In this document: piece by piece, positions 35,750-48,748 of the stretch
Layout of the letters: every line of letters starts with the position of its first letter
Numbering within the stretch: the stretch's first letter is position 1
Origin: Terebella lapidaria
Taxonomy: Eukaryota > Annelida > Polychaeta > Terebellida > Terebellidae
Assembly (NCBI GenBank): GCA_949152475.1
Contig: OX424567.1
Span: forward strand, 16,145,402 to 16,209,401
Length of the DNA: 64,000 nt
Reading direction: 5' to 3'
Position numbers and translations under genes: made by a program
The notes under the pieces: model-generated
What the model was told of the DNA's origin: nothing
The model's database searches: none
The model's input: only the letters and a program-made list of their open reading frames with translations

Positions 35750-37095
35750 CAAGTTCCAGGGCAATTGCGAATCGGAAGGACAAATGTTACCAAAACAGAA
35801 CCAGTCCCATCTCAGTACGATAATTGGTTGCAAATATATTTATATGTGCGCAAATATAAAATACAGACACGAAAGTGTTTAGATATAATTATGTTCACAT
35901 TATTGGCTATAACTCCGGTTCTAATCAATATTAATTTTTCAAACTAATTTTGTATTTTTCTATGGTCAATTCCCGATCGTATGGTGTACGAAAACTCTCC
36001 ATTATCACCCGATGTCGAAACTTGGGGGGTCACGATTTCGGTTATTTTTTGCCACCGACTTTTCAGTGCAAATATCTGCGCTTATAACTAAAAAAAACCG
36101 GTCCAATCAATCTGTAATTTATAGGACCAAAGCGCTATGGTAGTGGCTCGGTCCCCTTAATTTTTTTTCAAAATTGAATAAAGATGGTTACGTGGCGACG
36201 GAAAAAGTGAAAATCACATAATTGACTATAACTCCGGTTCTATTTAATATTAATTTTTCCAACTATTTATTCATTTTCCTTTGGTCAATTTCCGATCATA
36301 TGGTGTACGGCTGATGGTCGTACGACGAAAACTCTCATATTTCGCCCATTCTCGAAAAATTGGGGGTTCAAGATTTTACGACTTTTGAGTGTTCTGAGAT
36401 TCCGTGCCATACTGTGAAGTTAGTTTTCAATCATTTTAACTCATTTTCGTTCAGCAGATGTGCCTGAATGATAGAAACAATACTGTGAAATTTTACAGCT
36501 CAATTTTGAACGACAAGGTCAAGGTCAGAGAAAAGATCAAAATCGAAAAGTTGCAATAACTTTCATTATATTCATGATTAATTTCCTCTATCAATTTTGT
36601 ATTTTTCTGTGCTCAATTCCCCATCATTTGCTGTATGACCAATGGTTCTATGATCAAAATCCCCCAATATCACACAAGGTAGAAAGCATAAGGGTCATCA
36701 GCTGAAATCACTGCTTCGTAGTATTTCAAGTAGTGGTTATTCCCAAACCACTGACGATATTCAACAGAATGTTGAATTAAAGTATGCAATATAAATTTGT
36801 GAGAGCTGGTGAAGTTTGGGTAGTCAGTATGAAGAATTCAGGTCGTGGTCGATAGGTCGAGAATATGATCAAGATAGAAGAATCGCAAAAACTCTACTTT
36901 TATTATTGGTTATTTCTCACATGATTATTGTAATTTTCTGTGGCCAATTTCCGACCATTTGATGTATGACCAATATTAGTACGACCAAACTCCCCGATTA
37001 TCGCCCAGGTCGAAAATGTAAAGGCCATCAACTCTAATTTTAGTAACTACATATGGAAGGGCGAGGGCCTGCAATCTCTGATTGCCTCGTTCCAA
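35750..37095 (-). repeat. Family c repeat, decayed copy in minus orientation
   Basis: Units of about 300 bp share TATAACTCCGGTTCTA, TGGTCAATTTCCGA and TCGCCCA with the family c element at 43970-45042, but inverted. The right edge carries GGGCGAGGGCCTGCAATCTC then TGATTGCCTCGTT, the outer end of the family. The palindromic X-box seen in the other copy is degraded here (GGTTACGTGGCGAC at about 36186). No terminal hairpin is evident. Confidence 0.7.
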
Positions 37096-38489
37096 ATTGA
37101 CTTTGGTTTTGCGATTTGAATGATGACCTTAGGGGTTTGTTATCCTAAACTATTTGCATAACATAATGAAAAATGGATTGTATTACACGTTGCATTCATC
37201 ATCCAATGAAAGAATGTGGACAGAAAAGTATAATATGATTGTGTGGTGTTATAGGAACGTGAATCACACCATAACATCTATAGGTAAATCAATATACTTT
37301 TGTTCAACTGACACACACAACTATTTAAACTATAAACCAAAAGTTTCAGCCTAATTTTAATTTCACGTTTGACCTCATAATGATCTCTGGGTTGAGAAAT
37401 GATGCCAGATATGGAAGTACTGTCAAATAACTTTCAACACGATATTTTCGGTCAAGGTCAAGGTCAGTTTGAAGTCAACTTTGACATTCGGCACTTCCAA
37501 AGGTTATTATATAGATTAAATGCCTTGTGGTGGTTCAGGTATCTCTCTTGGCGATTCTAAGGTCGGCTGAATCTTTCGGTCTCAGTAGGGATTAGACCTC
37601 AGGTCTGGATTCGGCCTTTAGCTGTCTGACGTCGCCTCAATCACTGCAGGATTGTCACTCGTAAGAGTGGACCTACAGTGTAAAATCTCTAACCCAATCG
37701 CTTGAAAGCCGGGGTTCATCAGCTCTCCCATATGCTTTCAACTTTATTTTCGTTGAGCGTTCCTCCTCCTTTTGATTCTTATATGAAGTATGCCAAGTTA
37801 CAGAACGATACCTTTTAGCCTCGCAAAAATGTCTTCAACATCCAGTGTGAACAAGTTAGCAAATCAGAGTATAGCAGGAATATATGTTGGATGATCCATA
37901 TATGTTGGATATTTTGGTGATCTTGAACTTGACCTTAGGTGACCTTGAGTGGTAGATTTGACATAGACTATGTGACTTGGCCTCTGCAGCCAAAATGACT
38001 ACAGATAGATGTCATCGTTGTGTTACGGTTGTATGAAGAATCATATATGGTGGATCTGTTGATGACGTTGAACTTGACCTCATACTTCAGTATTAAGTTA
38101 AGTAGCACTTTTGATTTAAGCCTGCCGGTATTCTACAGCACACTGGGTGATATGTTGATCTATATGTGAGTAATCAACATGAGATGGATATCTCAAAATA
38201 TGCAATTTTGCATATACGGAATGCCCATGACACCATAAGCGATGATGGACTGAGTTAAAAATTTTCATGGATCATGAAGGACAGGTCTTATATATCATAC
38301 CAAATCTCGAGTTTATCAATAAAATGCATTCAATTTGAAATCTCTAGATTACAAACAAAATAATGGCCATTCAGTTGTATTTGGCGGCATGCATGACCTT
38401 GACTTTTGACCTTGATTCTGCCCGTAGTGGACCCGCAGAGGTCTGTCGGATGTTGGCCATGTGATAAGAACTAAATCGAGCTGAAAATG
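37096..38489. other. No gene recognised
   Basis: AT-rich DNA with scattered AAGGTCA/TGACCTT phrases and the right end of the 29 kb MITE family at about 37790-37872. No exon could be supported. Confidence 0.5.
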
Positions 38490-38723
38490 AGAACGAAAGT
38501 GTGTTTTCAAACCAAATCACTCACACGAATTCGACGAACATTATATATTACAATAAATGTCGAATTTAAAGATTATGGCAGTAGGGGCCTGATAGGAACC
38601 AAGTTGGAATTATTCAGTGACAATAATATTAAGTATATATATAACCATTTGTATATACATCTCTTTTTTTTCAGAAAAACCCAAACCGGTGATTTTATTT
38701 GATACATCATACTGTATTTGCAG

Positions 38724-38834
38724 GAGGTCAGACCAGAGACGACTTCCAAAAGGACATTATTGGAGCTGCTGAGACTGCTACAAACGACGCCCATACTGAA
38801 GATTGTGGAGCACTGACCACAGCGCTGGAAACAC
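38724..38834 (+). CDS. Repeated exon, copy 1 (gene unknown)
   Basis: A 111-base exon with a TTTGCAG acceptor, phase 1 start, and GTGAGC donor in phase 1. An alternative donor 12 bases on keeps the same phase. It encodes about 37 residues containing GQTRDDFQKDIIGAAETAT and HTEDCGALTT, polar and probably helical, with no recognised domain. The flanks (about 38490-38930) are duplicated with it at 39.5, 42.1 and 50.6 kb. The open frame and splice sites match copy 3 at 42270, which argues for coding constraint or a recent duplication. The parent gene and other exons were not found. The SAM-like exon at 59652 has the same strand and phase and might belong to it. Confidence 0.45.
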
Positions 38835-39656
38835 GTGAGCAAAGTGGTATATATTCTGAACTGAACATAAGTTTCGTATTTGCTGTCATTTGACAATCGG
38901 TAAAGTGACATTCATGTGACACATACAGATTAAGGCGATTTTGTTGTCATATAATTTTCTCAGAAATATCTCGATGCTTATGCAAGCGTATTGGGGTCAC
39001 ATGAGTTTTTAAGAAAGTTAATTTGGGAAACGAGATTTTAGTTGAATTTTACCTTCGACATAATTCTCAAGGTCATAGTACAAAATGGCTAATATCACGC
39101 TCCTTATCATCTTTGAAGTTTGGGAATCAATTTTGGACATAAAGAAAATGATACACGCCGAACACTCTGATGATTTGACCTTTGCTCTCATTGTCCAGGT
39201 CAGAGCACAAAATTGCTGATATCTCGCTGATTATCAAATTTACAACTTACAATTCAATTGTGCACATATAAGAATGAAATATGCTGAATATACTCACGAC
39301 CTTGCAGTTGACCTTTGACATAATTTTCAAAGTCAGAGCACAAATTGGCTAATATCTAACTCAATATTAAATTCACAGTGAAGGGATCAATTATGGAAAA
39401 TGTTCCCCTTGTGTACATGTCGTGAAAATGACCGTTGTGCACTGCTATCACTAAGAATGCTATCAAACAAAATCACTCACACCAAAATCAACGAACATAT
39501 TATGATAATTGCCGAAATTAAAGAATATGGCAAGGAAGGACCTAACAGGAACCAAGCTGGAATTATTCGGTGACAAGACATAATTATGTATATACCTTTT
39601 GTCTATCCATACCTCACTAGAAAAACACAAACCGGTGATTTTGTTTGTTATCACAG

Positions 39657-39731
39657 GAGGTCAGACCAGAGATAACTTTCAAATTGACACTGTTAAATCT
39701 ACTGAGACTGCCACAAACGAGGCCCGGACCC
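39657..39731 (+). pseudogene. Repeated exon, copy 2 (truncated)
   Basis: It has the same acceptor context (TCACAG then GAGGTCAGACC) and starts GQTRDNFQIDTVKSTETAT. It then runs into a CCCCCACCCC tract and loses the second half of the exon and the donor. A decayed duplicate of the exon at 38724. Confidence 0.6.
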
Positions 39732-40940
39732 TCCCCCACCCCCCCTAAAAAATTCGCCCCTTCAAAAATTTTATCTTGACTTCTTAAATTTATCTTAAAT
39801 TTCACCCAATTCCACCTCATTCCTTCATAGCGGGAGCTGTATGGAGTAAAATCCTTGAACACTTCAAGATAGAGCTTTAATATTGTCACATTCAAAAACT
39901 TTAAATTCAAATTTGAATTTTACCGATCTTGGAAGATCAAAATGGCCATTTTCTGACTTTGGGTAAAAATAGGTAATATCTTGCTTTTTATCGACTTTAC
40001 AGGTTAGGAATCAATTGTGCACATATGGAAATGATATATGCTGAATATTTTCATGACCTTGTAGTTGACTTTTGACCTTATTTTCAAAGTTAGAGCACAA
40101 ATTGGCTAATATCGCACTTGATATTGAATTCACATTGTAGGGATCCTTGAACACTTCACGATAGAGCTTTAATATTGTCACATTCAAAAAATTTAAATTC
40201 AAATTTGAATTTTACCGATCTTGGAAGATCAAAATGGCCATTTTCTGACTTTGGCGGCCATTTCCTCAGAAGCTGTTCAGACAGTCTTGAGATTTTTATT
40301 TCAAAATATTCTTCTCATGTACCCCTGATACATTTATAGTTTCCGTTGCCCTCGAATTGCTCGAAGTGGGCCACTTTGGTGCAAACTTGGTCCAAATGGG
40401 ACTTCCTCATGTTAATTTCTAAGTTTCATAATGGGGCAAAATATTCATAATATTTCACTCGGTGTTCAGAATAGAGAGTAGGAATCAATTGTGAACATAC
40501 GGGAAGTGATATATGCTGAATATTCTCGTCATCTTGAATTTGATGTTTGACCTAATTTTCAAGAGCACATGACAAAATGGTTAATGTCTCACTTCTTATC
40601 GACTTTATAGCTTGGGAATCAATCGTGGACATATAGGAAAAGATATATGCCGTATATTTTGATGACCTTGAATTTGACCTTTCACTTCATTTCCAAGGTC
40701 AGGGTACAAAATGGCTGATATCTAATTCATTATCGATTTCACAGCTTGAGAATAAATTGGGTACATATATAAAATGATGGATGCCTAATATTTTGATTAC
40801 CTTGAACTTAACCTTTGACCTCATTTTCAAGGTCAAAGCACAAAATCACTGATATCTCGCTTAATACCAACATTACAGCTTGGGTATAAATTCTGATGCC
40901 CTTGAATTGCTCGAAGTGGTTCACTTTGGTGCAAACTTGG

Positions 40941-41390
40941 CAAAAATAATAAATAATAATAATATATCAAACTTTTATAGCGCTTAATTTCGTATAACGA
41001 ATTCTAAGGCGCAACAGTCCTGATTAATAACCAATATCATAAAACGTGGTCAGAAATAGTTCGTGATCGAGATGACAACCGGCTGTGTTGAGAAGGTTAA
41101 GGGGGATAGGCATCCAGAAATAGATGCGTCTTAAGCTGATGCCTGAAACTAGACAGGGTTGGAGCAGAACGAATATCATTTGGTAGGGAATTCCAAAGTG
41201 AGGGGCCGTCATAACTCAAACTGTTTTGAAATTGAACCTTTGATTTATTAATGGAAGGTTTATAAAGTGGGACATGGAGGAACAGTTTATCAGGATTACC
41301 ACGCCTCATGTTCACTTTACATGTGTAGCGAGTTAGGTGATCGTTGAAATATGCAGGTAGTCCCGTATGCAATGATTTATAAATAAAAAA
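40941..41390 (-). mobile_element. LINE 3' fragment (LINE-C), minus strand
   Basis: The minus frame reads GLPAYFNDHLTRYTCK, then SLSYDGPSLWNSLPNDIRSA and SSFRHQLKTHLF. This is the typical C-terminal end of CR1/Rex-type LINE ORF2 proteins. It is followed by a short 3' end that includes AGCGCTATAAAAGTTTGATA and an (ATT)n tail at about 40945-40965. Everything upstream of this C-terminal piece is missing. Confidence 0.8.
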
Positions 41391-42269
41391 AAAAATGGAC
41401 CTCCCTGTGTTAAATTTTGCTATGCTTTACAATATGACACATTTTTCCTAATAAGGAATCAATAATAGGAGTCAATAATCATTGTGGACATATAGGAAAT
41501 GATATATGCTGAATATTCTCGTGATCTCGAATTTGACCTTTGACCTAATTTTTCAATGTGACACGACAGAGTAGCTTGGGAATCAAATGTGGACCGATAA
41601 GAAATGTGTTGAATATTCTGATGACCTTGGATTTGACATTTGTCCTTATTTTCAAGGTCGGAGCACAAAACGGCTCATATCTCGATCATCGAATTTACAG
41701 CTTGGGAGTAAATTGTACAGATATAGGAAATGATGTATGCCAAATATTTTGATGAGCTTGATATTGACCTTTGACCTCATTTTCGAGATCAGAGCACAAA
41801 ATAGGTAATATCTTGCTTTTTATCGACTTTACAGGTTAGGAATCAATTGTGCACATATGGAAATGATATATGCTGAATATTCTCATGACCTTGTAGTTGA
41901 CTTTTGACCTTATTTTCAAAGTTAGAGCACAAATTGGCTAATATCGCACTTGATATTGACTTCACATTGTAGGGGTCAACTGTAGGAATAAGCCTAGGTT
42001 TCCCTTGGGTATATGTTGTAAAAAATTACCAGGGTGGACTGCTTTTAACTAAGAGTGCTATCAAACAAATCACTCACACAAAAATCGACGAACATTTTAT
42101 GATAGTTGTCGAAATTAAAGATTATGGCAAATAAGGGCCTCATGGGAACCAAGTTGGTATTAGTCAGTGACAATAAAAATTATGTATATATAAACAATTT
42201 ATATATTCATCTCTTACTAGAAAAACCCGAACGGGTGATTTTATTTGATACATCATACTGCATTTACAG

Positions 42270-42380
42270 GAGGTCAGACCAGAGACGACTTCCAAAAGGG
42301 CATTATTGGTGCTGCTGAGACTGCTACAAACGACGCCCATACTGAAGATTGTGAAGCACTGACCACAGAGCTGGAAACAT
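42270..42380 (+). CDS. Repeated exon, copy 3 (gene unknown)
   Basis: A 111-base exon, the same length as copy 1, with a TTTACAG acceptor and a phase 1 start and end at GTGACC (weaker donor; a second in-phase GT lies 12 bases on). It encodes GQTRDDFQKGIIGAAETAT and HTEDCEALTTELET-like residues, differing from copy 1 at only a few positions. The surrounding 420 bases are also duplicated. The coding role is inferred from the conserved frame and splice sites. Confidence 0.45.
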
Positions 42381-42480
42381 GTGACCGAAGTGGTATATAT
42401 TCTGAACTGAACGTAATAGTTATGTATTTGCATTTTTCAGCATTCGATATGGTGACATTCATGTGACACACGCAGTTCAA

Positions 42481-43969
42481 GGCCTGATTGAAGTCATAAA
42501 ATTTTCTCAGAAATATCCAGATGCTTACAGGAGCGTTTTCGGGTCACATGAGATTTAAAAAAAAAAAAATTTGGGAAAGGATTATCTCGAGAAATCAAGT
42601 TAATTATTTCCCTAAAATCTGGTCAGTTATCTCATAAAATTGGCTTATTATATTGAATCTTGATATGATCTCGATAAATTGAATTACGTCGACTTATGTC
42701 TTGGGCATTTACAGTACAAATAAAATGGAAATATATTTCAAGACGTACTATACGCGTGTCATACCATATCATTGGTAACCTTGACACAAAGAGGCCAAAC
42801 TAAAAACGACAGGCCATAGGCCACACACTTGCCGAAATTACTACGTCATTATGACGTCATTGTTGTCAATTCTATACTGTAAAGTTAATGTGATGGAGTT
42901 TTTGAATATGCATGTTAAAATCGTTTATATATGTGATAGTATCAGCGAACAAGACCATAATATCTTCAGATAATAAATTTCCTTCGAAATTTTATCTATT
43001 GTTCCCACAAAAACGTCAATTACGTCAAAACGGCTACAACTTTTGAGCTGAAAGTTGACACAGAGCATCATAGACCGCATTCACATCGTTTGCAGGTGAT
43101 AGATCTTCAGTAAATGTTATATTCGCACACCTGACACTCAAAAGACCTAAATGTCAGCTTGAAACCCCGTTTGACGTCATTATGACGTCAATTGAGGTCG
43201 GATTCTCAAAGACCTTTCAAACGAGCTACTACTCGATATATTCGCAACAGGTCGAGGTCAAGGCCATTTTTGAGGTCAAATTCGACCTCAGGCGCTCGCT
43301 TAGGCTATCGGTCATAGGTCATAGGACTTAGGTGTAAACACAAAAGTCGTTAGGCTGAGTAAGGTCAATACTTCGGATTTGCTTCTGTGTTTCTACCTCG
43401 CTTAGTTCCTGAGATATAGTGACCTACATTGTCTTCACTTGAAGGTCAATATTGACCTTAACTTTGGACCTTCGACCTTGAAATTTCTCCCTGGCTATGA
43501 TCGGGTGTATTATTAGATTTTTACGCGCATTATTGACGCTTTTATCAGCCATAGAAACGTCAATTACGTCATAACGAACAGGCCGATCGGGCTTAAAATT
43601 GACATTCAGCATAAGGGTCCGGTTCCACACCGTTTCCAGGCATCAGATTGATCTTGCCCTTGACCTTGACCTATACACACCAAAATAGGACGTTTTCTGA
43701 ACGGTATCCTCGATAATATGCACAACAAAATTAAGGGAAATCAGGTGAGAAATGTGGACGCTAGTTCGTGAACAACCAAACGAGCAAACACATCCTCAAA
43801 CAAATCCACGAACAGACCAACATTTCGGCAAGTAAGAAACGTAATTCTCATATTGAAATCCATATGAAATAGTATATGGTAGAGAATCAGCTGTCACAGA
43901 TGACGTCACGAATAGACCTCATTTGCATGTTTATTAGCTAAATTTATTTCTAAATACCAATTTCATCAA
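42481..43969. other. No gene recognised
   Basis: Diverged repeat sequence. The stretch 43190-43680 has many GAGGTCA/TGACCT phrases and repeated ACGTCATTATGACGTCA-type palindromes (about 42842-42860 and 43177-43190), which resemble CRE-like sites. Confidence 0.5.
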
Positions 43970-45042
43970 AAACGAGACAATCAGAGATTGCAGACCCTCG
44001 CCCTTCAGATTTAGTCACTAAAATTAGGCGATAATTGAGAGTTTTGGTCTTAAGACCAATAGACCATCGGTTGTACGCCATACGATTGGGAATTGGCCAA
44101 AGAAAAATTCAAAAATAGGTTGAGGATTTAATATTGATTAGAACCGGAGTTATAGCCAATTATGTGATTTTCTTTTTTTCCGTTGCCATGGCAACCGTTT
44201 TCTGAGCCACTACCATAGCACTCGAGCCCTATAAATCTCAAATCGATTGGACCGTTTGCCCTTGAGTTATGAGCGCAGACATTTGCACTGAAACGTCGCT
44301 GGCCAAAAATAACCGAAATCGTGACCCCCAATTTTTCGACATCGGGCGATAATAGAGAGTTTTCGTCGTACGACCATCGTTGTACACCAAACGATAGGGA
44401 ATTGGCCAAAGAAAATACAAAAATAGTTGGAAAAATTAATATCAAGTAGAACCGGAGTTAGAGCCAATGATGTTATTTTCTTTTTTCCGTTGCCATGGCA
44501 ACCGTTTCCATCCGATTTTGGTAAAATTCTAAAGGGACTGAGCAACCACGATAGCACTCTTGCCCTATAATTTTTAAATCGATCGGACCGTTTGCCTTTG
44601 AGTTATGAGCGCGGACATTTGCACTGAAACGTCGCTGGCCAAAAATATTCGAAACCGTGACCCCCAATTTTCTTCGACATCGGGCGATAATGGAGAGTTT
44701 TGGTCATACGACCACGGGCCATATATCAGATGATCAGGAATTGGCAATAGAAAAATACAAAATTAGTTAGAAAAAATTATCTGGAATAGAACTGAAGTTT
44801 CGTCAATTATTGATTTTTACATTTTCCGTTGCCATGGCAACAGTTTTTGTCCGATTTTGACCAGATTCTAGGAGGACCGAGCCACTGAGATACCGCTTCA
44901 TCTCTATTAGTTTCATGTTGATCAGACCATTCTCCTTTGAGATATGCGCGCGGACAGACAGACAGACAGACAAACAAACAAACAGACATACAAACGGACA
45001 GACCCAATTGCAATACCCTCGCCCCCCTACGGGGCGAGGGTA
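43970..45042 (+). repeat. Hairpin-ended repeat, family c
   Basis: The left end has AAACGAGACAATCAGAGATT and CAGACCCTCGCCC. Three core tandem units of about 310-335 bp start near 44147, 44449 and 44785. Each contains the perfect palindrome GTTGCCATGGCAAC, and the first two share GTTATGAGCGC and CGTCGCTGGCCAAAAAT. A (GACA/AACA)n microsatellite spans 44953-45000. The right end is a 12 bp perfect hairpin at 45014-45042 (TACCCTCGCCCC / GGGGCGAGGGTA). No protein. Confidence 0.8.
44182..44195. promoter_or_regulatory. Palindromic X-box (RFX-type) site, unit 1 of family c
   Basis: GTTGCCATGGCAAC is a perfect 14 bp palindrome that equals the high-affinity X-box consensus bound by RFX factors. It recurs exactly at 44489-44502 and 44828-44841, once per core unit. 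That it is bound in this animal is inference. Confidence 0.5.
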
Positions 45043-45961
45043 AAAATGTTCCGACTGTTGAACAGATAATGATATTATAAGGATTTCACTATAGTTTTCA
45101 ATTCGGTAGTTTGTTCTGTATTATTCAATGTTTAATATTGTATGGTCAATCATGTACTCAATAAAATTTGAAAAATGAATATTATTCACCTGCGTTATGA
45201 TACTGTCAAGGTAACTAAAAAATGGACTATGGGTCAGTTAACTATCGTGGCTCGAAACATATCTCCATGTCATTTGTACTTCAAATGCCTAATTCATAAG
45301 TTGATTGATCAAAGTAAACGTTTCGATTTATCGAGTGAATTATCTCGCCCTATCGAGATAGATAGGCATCGATATATTAAGTCGATTTATCAAGAAGACT
45401 AACTCGATTTATCGAGATATTTACTCAATTTCAAATTGAATTTTAAAACTTCATGTGGTCTCACTACGCTTCCGTAGATGCTACATTCTTTTGGGTGATA
45501 TATTTGTATAGCTGAACAAAAAGTTTCATCCTTCTACATGTCGCGGCTGTGAAATATTGGGTGCAAATGTTGTATTAAAACAAATCACTGAGTTGCTGTT
45601 GGAACAATTTTTATTTTTATGAAATTTAGATCCCGAGAAATTGACGCCACAGTGTGAAAGTCAAAGCCCAGATGAACAAACAGGTAACTAAAGCTTTCGG
45701 CACTTTGTTCCTTCATAATGGGAACTGCCACAACTGTTATCGCAGAATGCTTACAGAGTATAGAACTTAGAATGTTGGTTTTGATGACCTTGAAATGCAG
45801 ACAAAAAGCTCGTAGATGAAATTTAGCTTTGGAAGTCACTAATTGGAAGTCACATAAAGTGGTTCTTTTAGTGATCCTGAATTTGTTGCTTTTGATACTC
45901 AATTTTACTGGAAGAAGTTTTATGTCTAGCACTATACATTACTCTGATAACCTTTTCTAGC
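45043..45961. other. No gene recognised
   Basis: No exon or transposon protein was seen. A run of ATCGAGA/TATCGA phrases occurs around 45320-45420. Confidence 0.5.
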
Positions 45962-48748
45962 CCTTGGGCTAACATTCAGGTTACCACCCTTTGGTCCGAT
46001 AACCTATTGCCGTGGCATTGCATCTGTCCTCATCTGTCTACACTTCCATCTTTAAAGTTTACGATCAAATCTTCCTGAAATTTTGCATAAAAATACCTAA
46101 ACATATTTCGAGACAGATGTATTATTTTCTTTTTATATGTTCGTGCTTCTTCAAAAAAGGTGGCAATTTTCGATAAAAACAATCCATTTCTGACTTTGGC
46201 GATCACTTTTTAAAAAACGGTTCAGACAGTTTTGAGATTTTGTTTTAAAAGACTGCACTTATGTACCCGCTATATATATATGCCCTTGAATCGCCAGTCT
46301 ACATATGGGCGGCCATTTTGAATTTTGGATGGGTCAGCAAAAAAGATTCCATTCCTAATCAAGTCACTCTTCGTTTTGAGTGATTTCCGATCACACAAAA
46401 CGAAAATTCCCCCCCCCCCCCGCCCCCTGTGTTTGGACTTGGAAAATTCACTTCAACATAACGCTTAAATTTTGACACATTCAAATTTGAAATGTTACAA
46501 TACAGTTTCCGTGGTGACCTTGAGTTTTACCTTCAACGACCTTTTTGTCAAAAACGGCCAATTTCTGAGTTTGGTGGCCATTTTTTCAGTAGCTCTCCAC
46601 AGATTTTTGTTTCAAATGATTCTCCTCGTGTACCTCTGTAACATGTGTTTCGTTGCTCTTGAATTGCTCAAAGTGGGCCATTTTGGCCCAAATGTAATTT
46701 TCTCATTTTATATTCTGCAATGTTTTATAGTGGGACACACTATTTATATCATCTCACTTAATATTGAGAATAGAGAGTAGGAATATTAATTGTGGACATA
46801 CAGGAAGTGATCAATATGCTAAATATTCTCGTGATCTTGAATTTGACCTTTGACCTTCGTTTCAAGATCACGTGACAAAATGGCTAATATCTCGCTTCTT
46901 ATCGATTTTACAGCTTGGAAATCATTTGTGTACATAGGCCTATAGCAAATTATATATGCCGAATATTCTGACGACCTTGGATTTGACCTTTGCCCTCATT
47001 GCCAAGGTCAGAGCACAACATTGCTGATATATCGCTTATGATCGACTTTACAGCTTGGGAATAACTCCCGTTGCTTTTGAATCGCTCGAAGTGGGCCATT
47101 TTCCCTCAAACTTGACCCAAGTGGGACTTTCCCATGGTAACTTTTGCTATGGTTTATAATGGGACACATTATTCCTAATAGCTCACCTAAAATTGATACT
47201 AAAGTTTAGGAATTAATTGTGGACGTTAAGGAAGTGATGTATGCTGAATTTTCTCGTGATCTTGGAATTGACCTTTGACCTAATTTTCAAGTTCACAGGA
47301 CAAATTGGCTAATATCTTGCTTCTTATCGACTTTATAGTTTAGGAATCTACGGTGGACATGTAGGAAATGATATACGCCGAATATTTTGATGACCTTGGA
47401 TTTGACCTTTGCCTTATTTTTAAGGTCAGAGCCCAAAACGGTTAATATCTCAATTATTTTCAACTTAACAGCTCGGGAATAAATAGTATACATACAGGAT
47501 ATGATGTATGCCGAATATTTTGATGAGCGACCTCAGTATCGAGGTCAGATCACATAATGGTTAATAATATCGCTTATTAGCGACTTTACAATTTATGAAT
47601 CAATTGTGCATATACAGAAATGATATATGTTCAATATTAGCCTGACCTTGGAGTTGACCTTCGATCTTATTATTTTCAAAGTCAGAGCACGAAATGGCTA
47701 ATATTTCGCTTATTATTGACTTTACAGTGTAGGAATCAATTGTGAACAATATCCTACGGTTCGATAACCTATAAAATTGGCATGGCGTTGTGTTCGTCGT
47801 CTGCGTCGGCGTCAGTGTCGTCCGTCCACATTTTTATCTTTAAAAGTTTTGAGTAATTCTTTCTGAAACTTTTGCACAAAAATGCCTATAAATATTTCGA
47901 AAAGGAGGTGTTTTTTACGCATTTTTTCAAAACGGCGGCCATTATCGACGAAAAACGGCCGATTTCTGATTTTGGTGGCCATTTTCTCAAAAACTTTTAT
48001 TACACTTTTGAGATTGCTGTTTCAAAATATTGCCCTCATATTACCTCTGTGATGTGTTTAAGTTTTGTTGTCCCTTAATCGCCGGTCTGCGTGTGGCGGT
48101 CATTTTTATTTTCTCGACTGGTACCAAATGGGACTTCCCCATGTTAAATTCCTCTATGCTTTATAATGAGGAACATTTTTCCAAATATCTCACTTGATAT
48201 TGAGATTAGAGATTAGGAATCAATTGTCGACAAATAGGAAATTATATATGCTGAACATTCTCATGACCTTGATTTTGATCCTTGACTTCATTCTCAAGGT
48301 CAAAGGACAAAACGGCTAAAATATTGCTTCTCTATTGACTTGATAGCTTGGGAATGAATTGTGGACATATAGAAAATGATATACGCTGAATATTTTGATG
48401 ACCTTGACCTTATTTTCAAGGTCAGAGCCCAAAATGTCTCAATTATCTACTTTACAGCTTAGGAATCAATTGTGAACATATAGAAAATGATATAGGATGA
48501 ATAGTTTGGTGATATTTTGGCGAATATTTTGAATTTGACCTTTGACCTCATTATCAAGGAAAGAGCACAAAATCTCTCAATTATTATCGACCTTCATCTT
48601 CGAAATCAGTTGTGAACATGAAGTGATATGTCCTGAGTATTTGATTCGACCTTTGACCTCGTTTTTAAGGTCACAGGACAAAATGGCTATTACCCAAAAC
48701 ATAAAAAAATTAGCCCAAAGGCTAAGATAGGTTACCGGACAATTTTGG
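45962..48748 (+). repeat. Hairpin-ended repeat, family a, long copy
   Basis: The left end has AGCCCTTGGGCT and the hairpin 45978-46005 (GGTTACCACC / GGTCCGATAACC), then TATTGCCGTGGCATTGCATC. The core (about 46780-48680) is the 130 bp tandem unit in plus orientation, with a second hairpin-flank-like segment at 47755-48200, so two elements may be nested or tandem. The right end has AGCCCAAAGGCTA and AGGTTACCGGACAA at 48711-48743. No protein. Confidence 0.75.

Larger units (their letters stand above)
39060..42000 (+). repeat. Degenerate tandem array of about 130 bp units (family a core)
   Basis: Successive units carry AGGAATCAATTGTG(G/C)ACATAT, GATATATGCTGAATATT, GACCTTGAATTTGACCTTTG, AAGGTCAGAGCACAAAATGG and TATC(T/G)C(G/A)CTT. 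The array is interrupted by the degenerate exon copy at 39657 and by a LINE fragment at 40941-41390. The same units form the core of the hairpin-ended elements at 45962-48748 and 57310-58655. Confidence 0.8.

Noticed and set aside
41097..41372. Independent minus-strand gene of 91 codons
   Set aside because: The residues match the conserved C-terminal end of LINE ORF2 proteins and a LINE 3' tail follows.
39060..42000. CRISPR-like array of regular repeats
   Set aside because: Units are degenerate, about 130 bp, with no constant repeat and unique spacer pattern; the sequence is eukaryotic tandem repeat.
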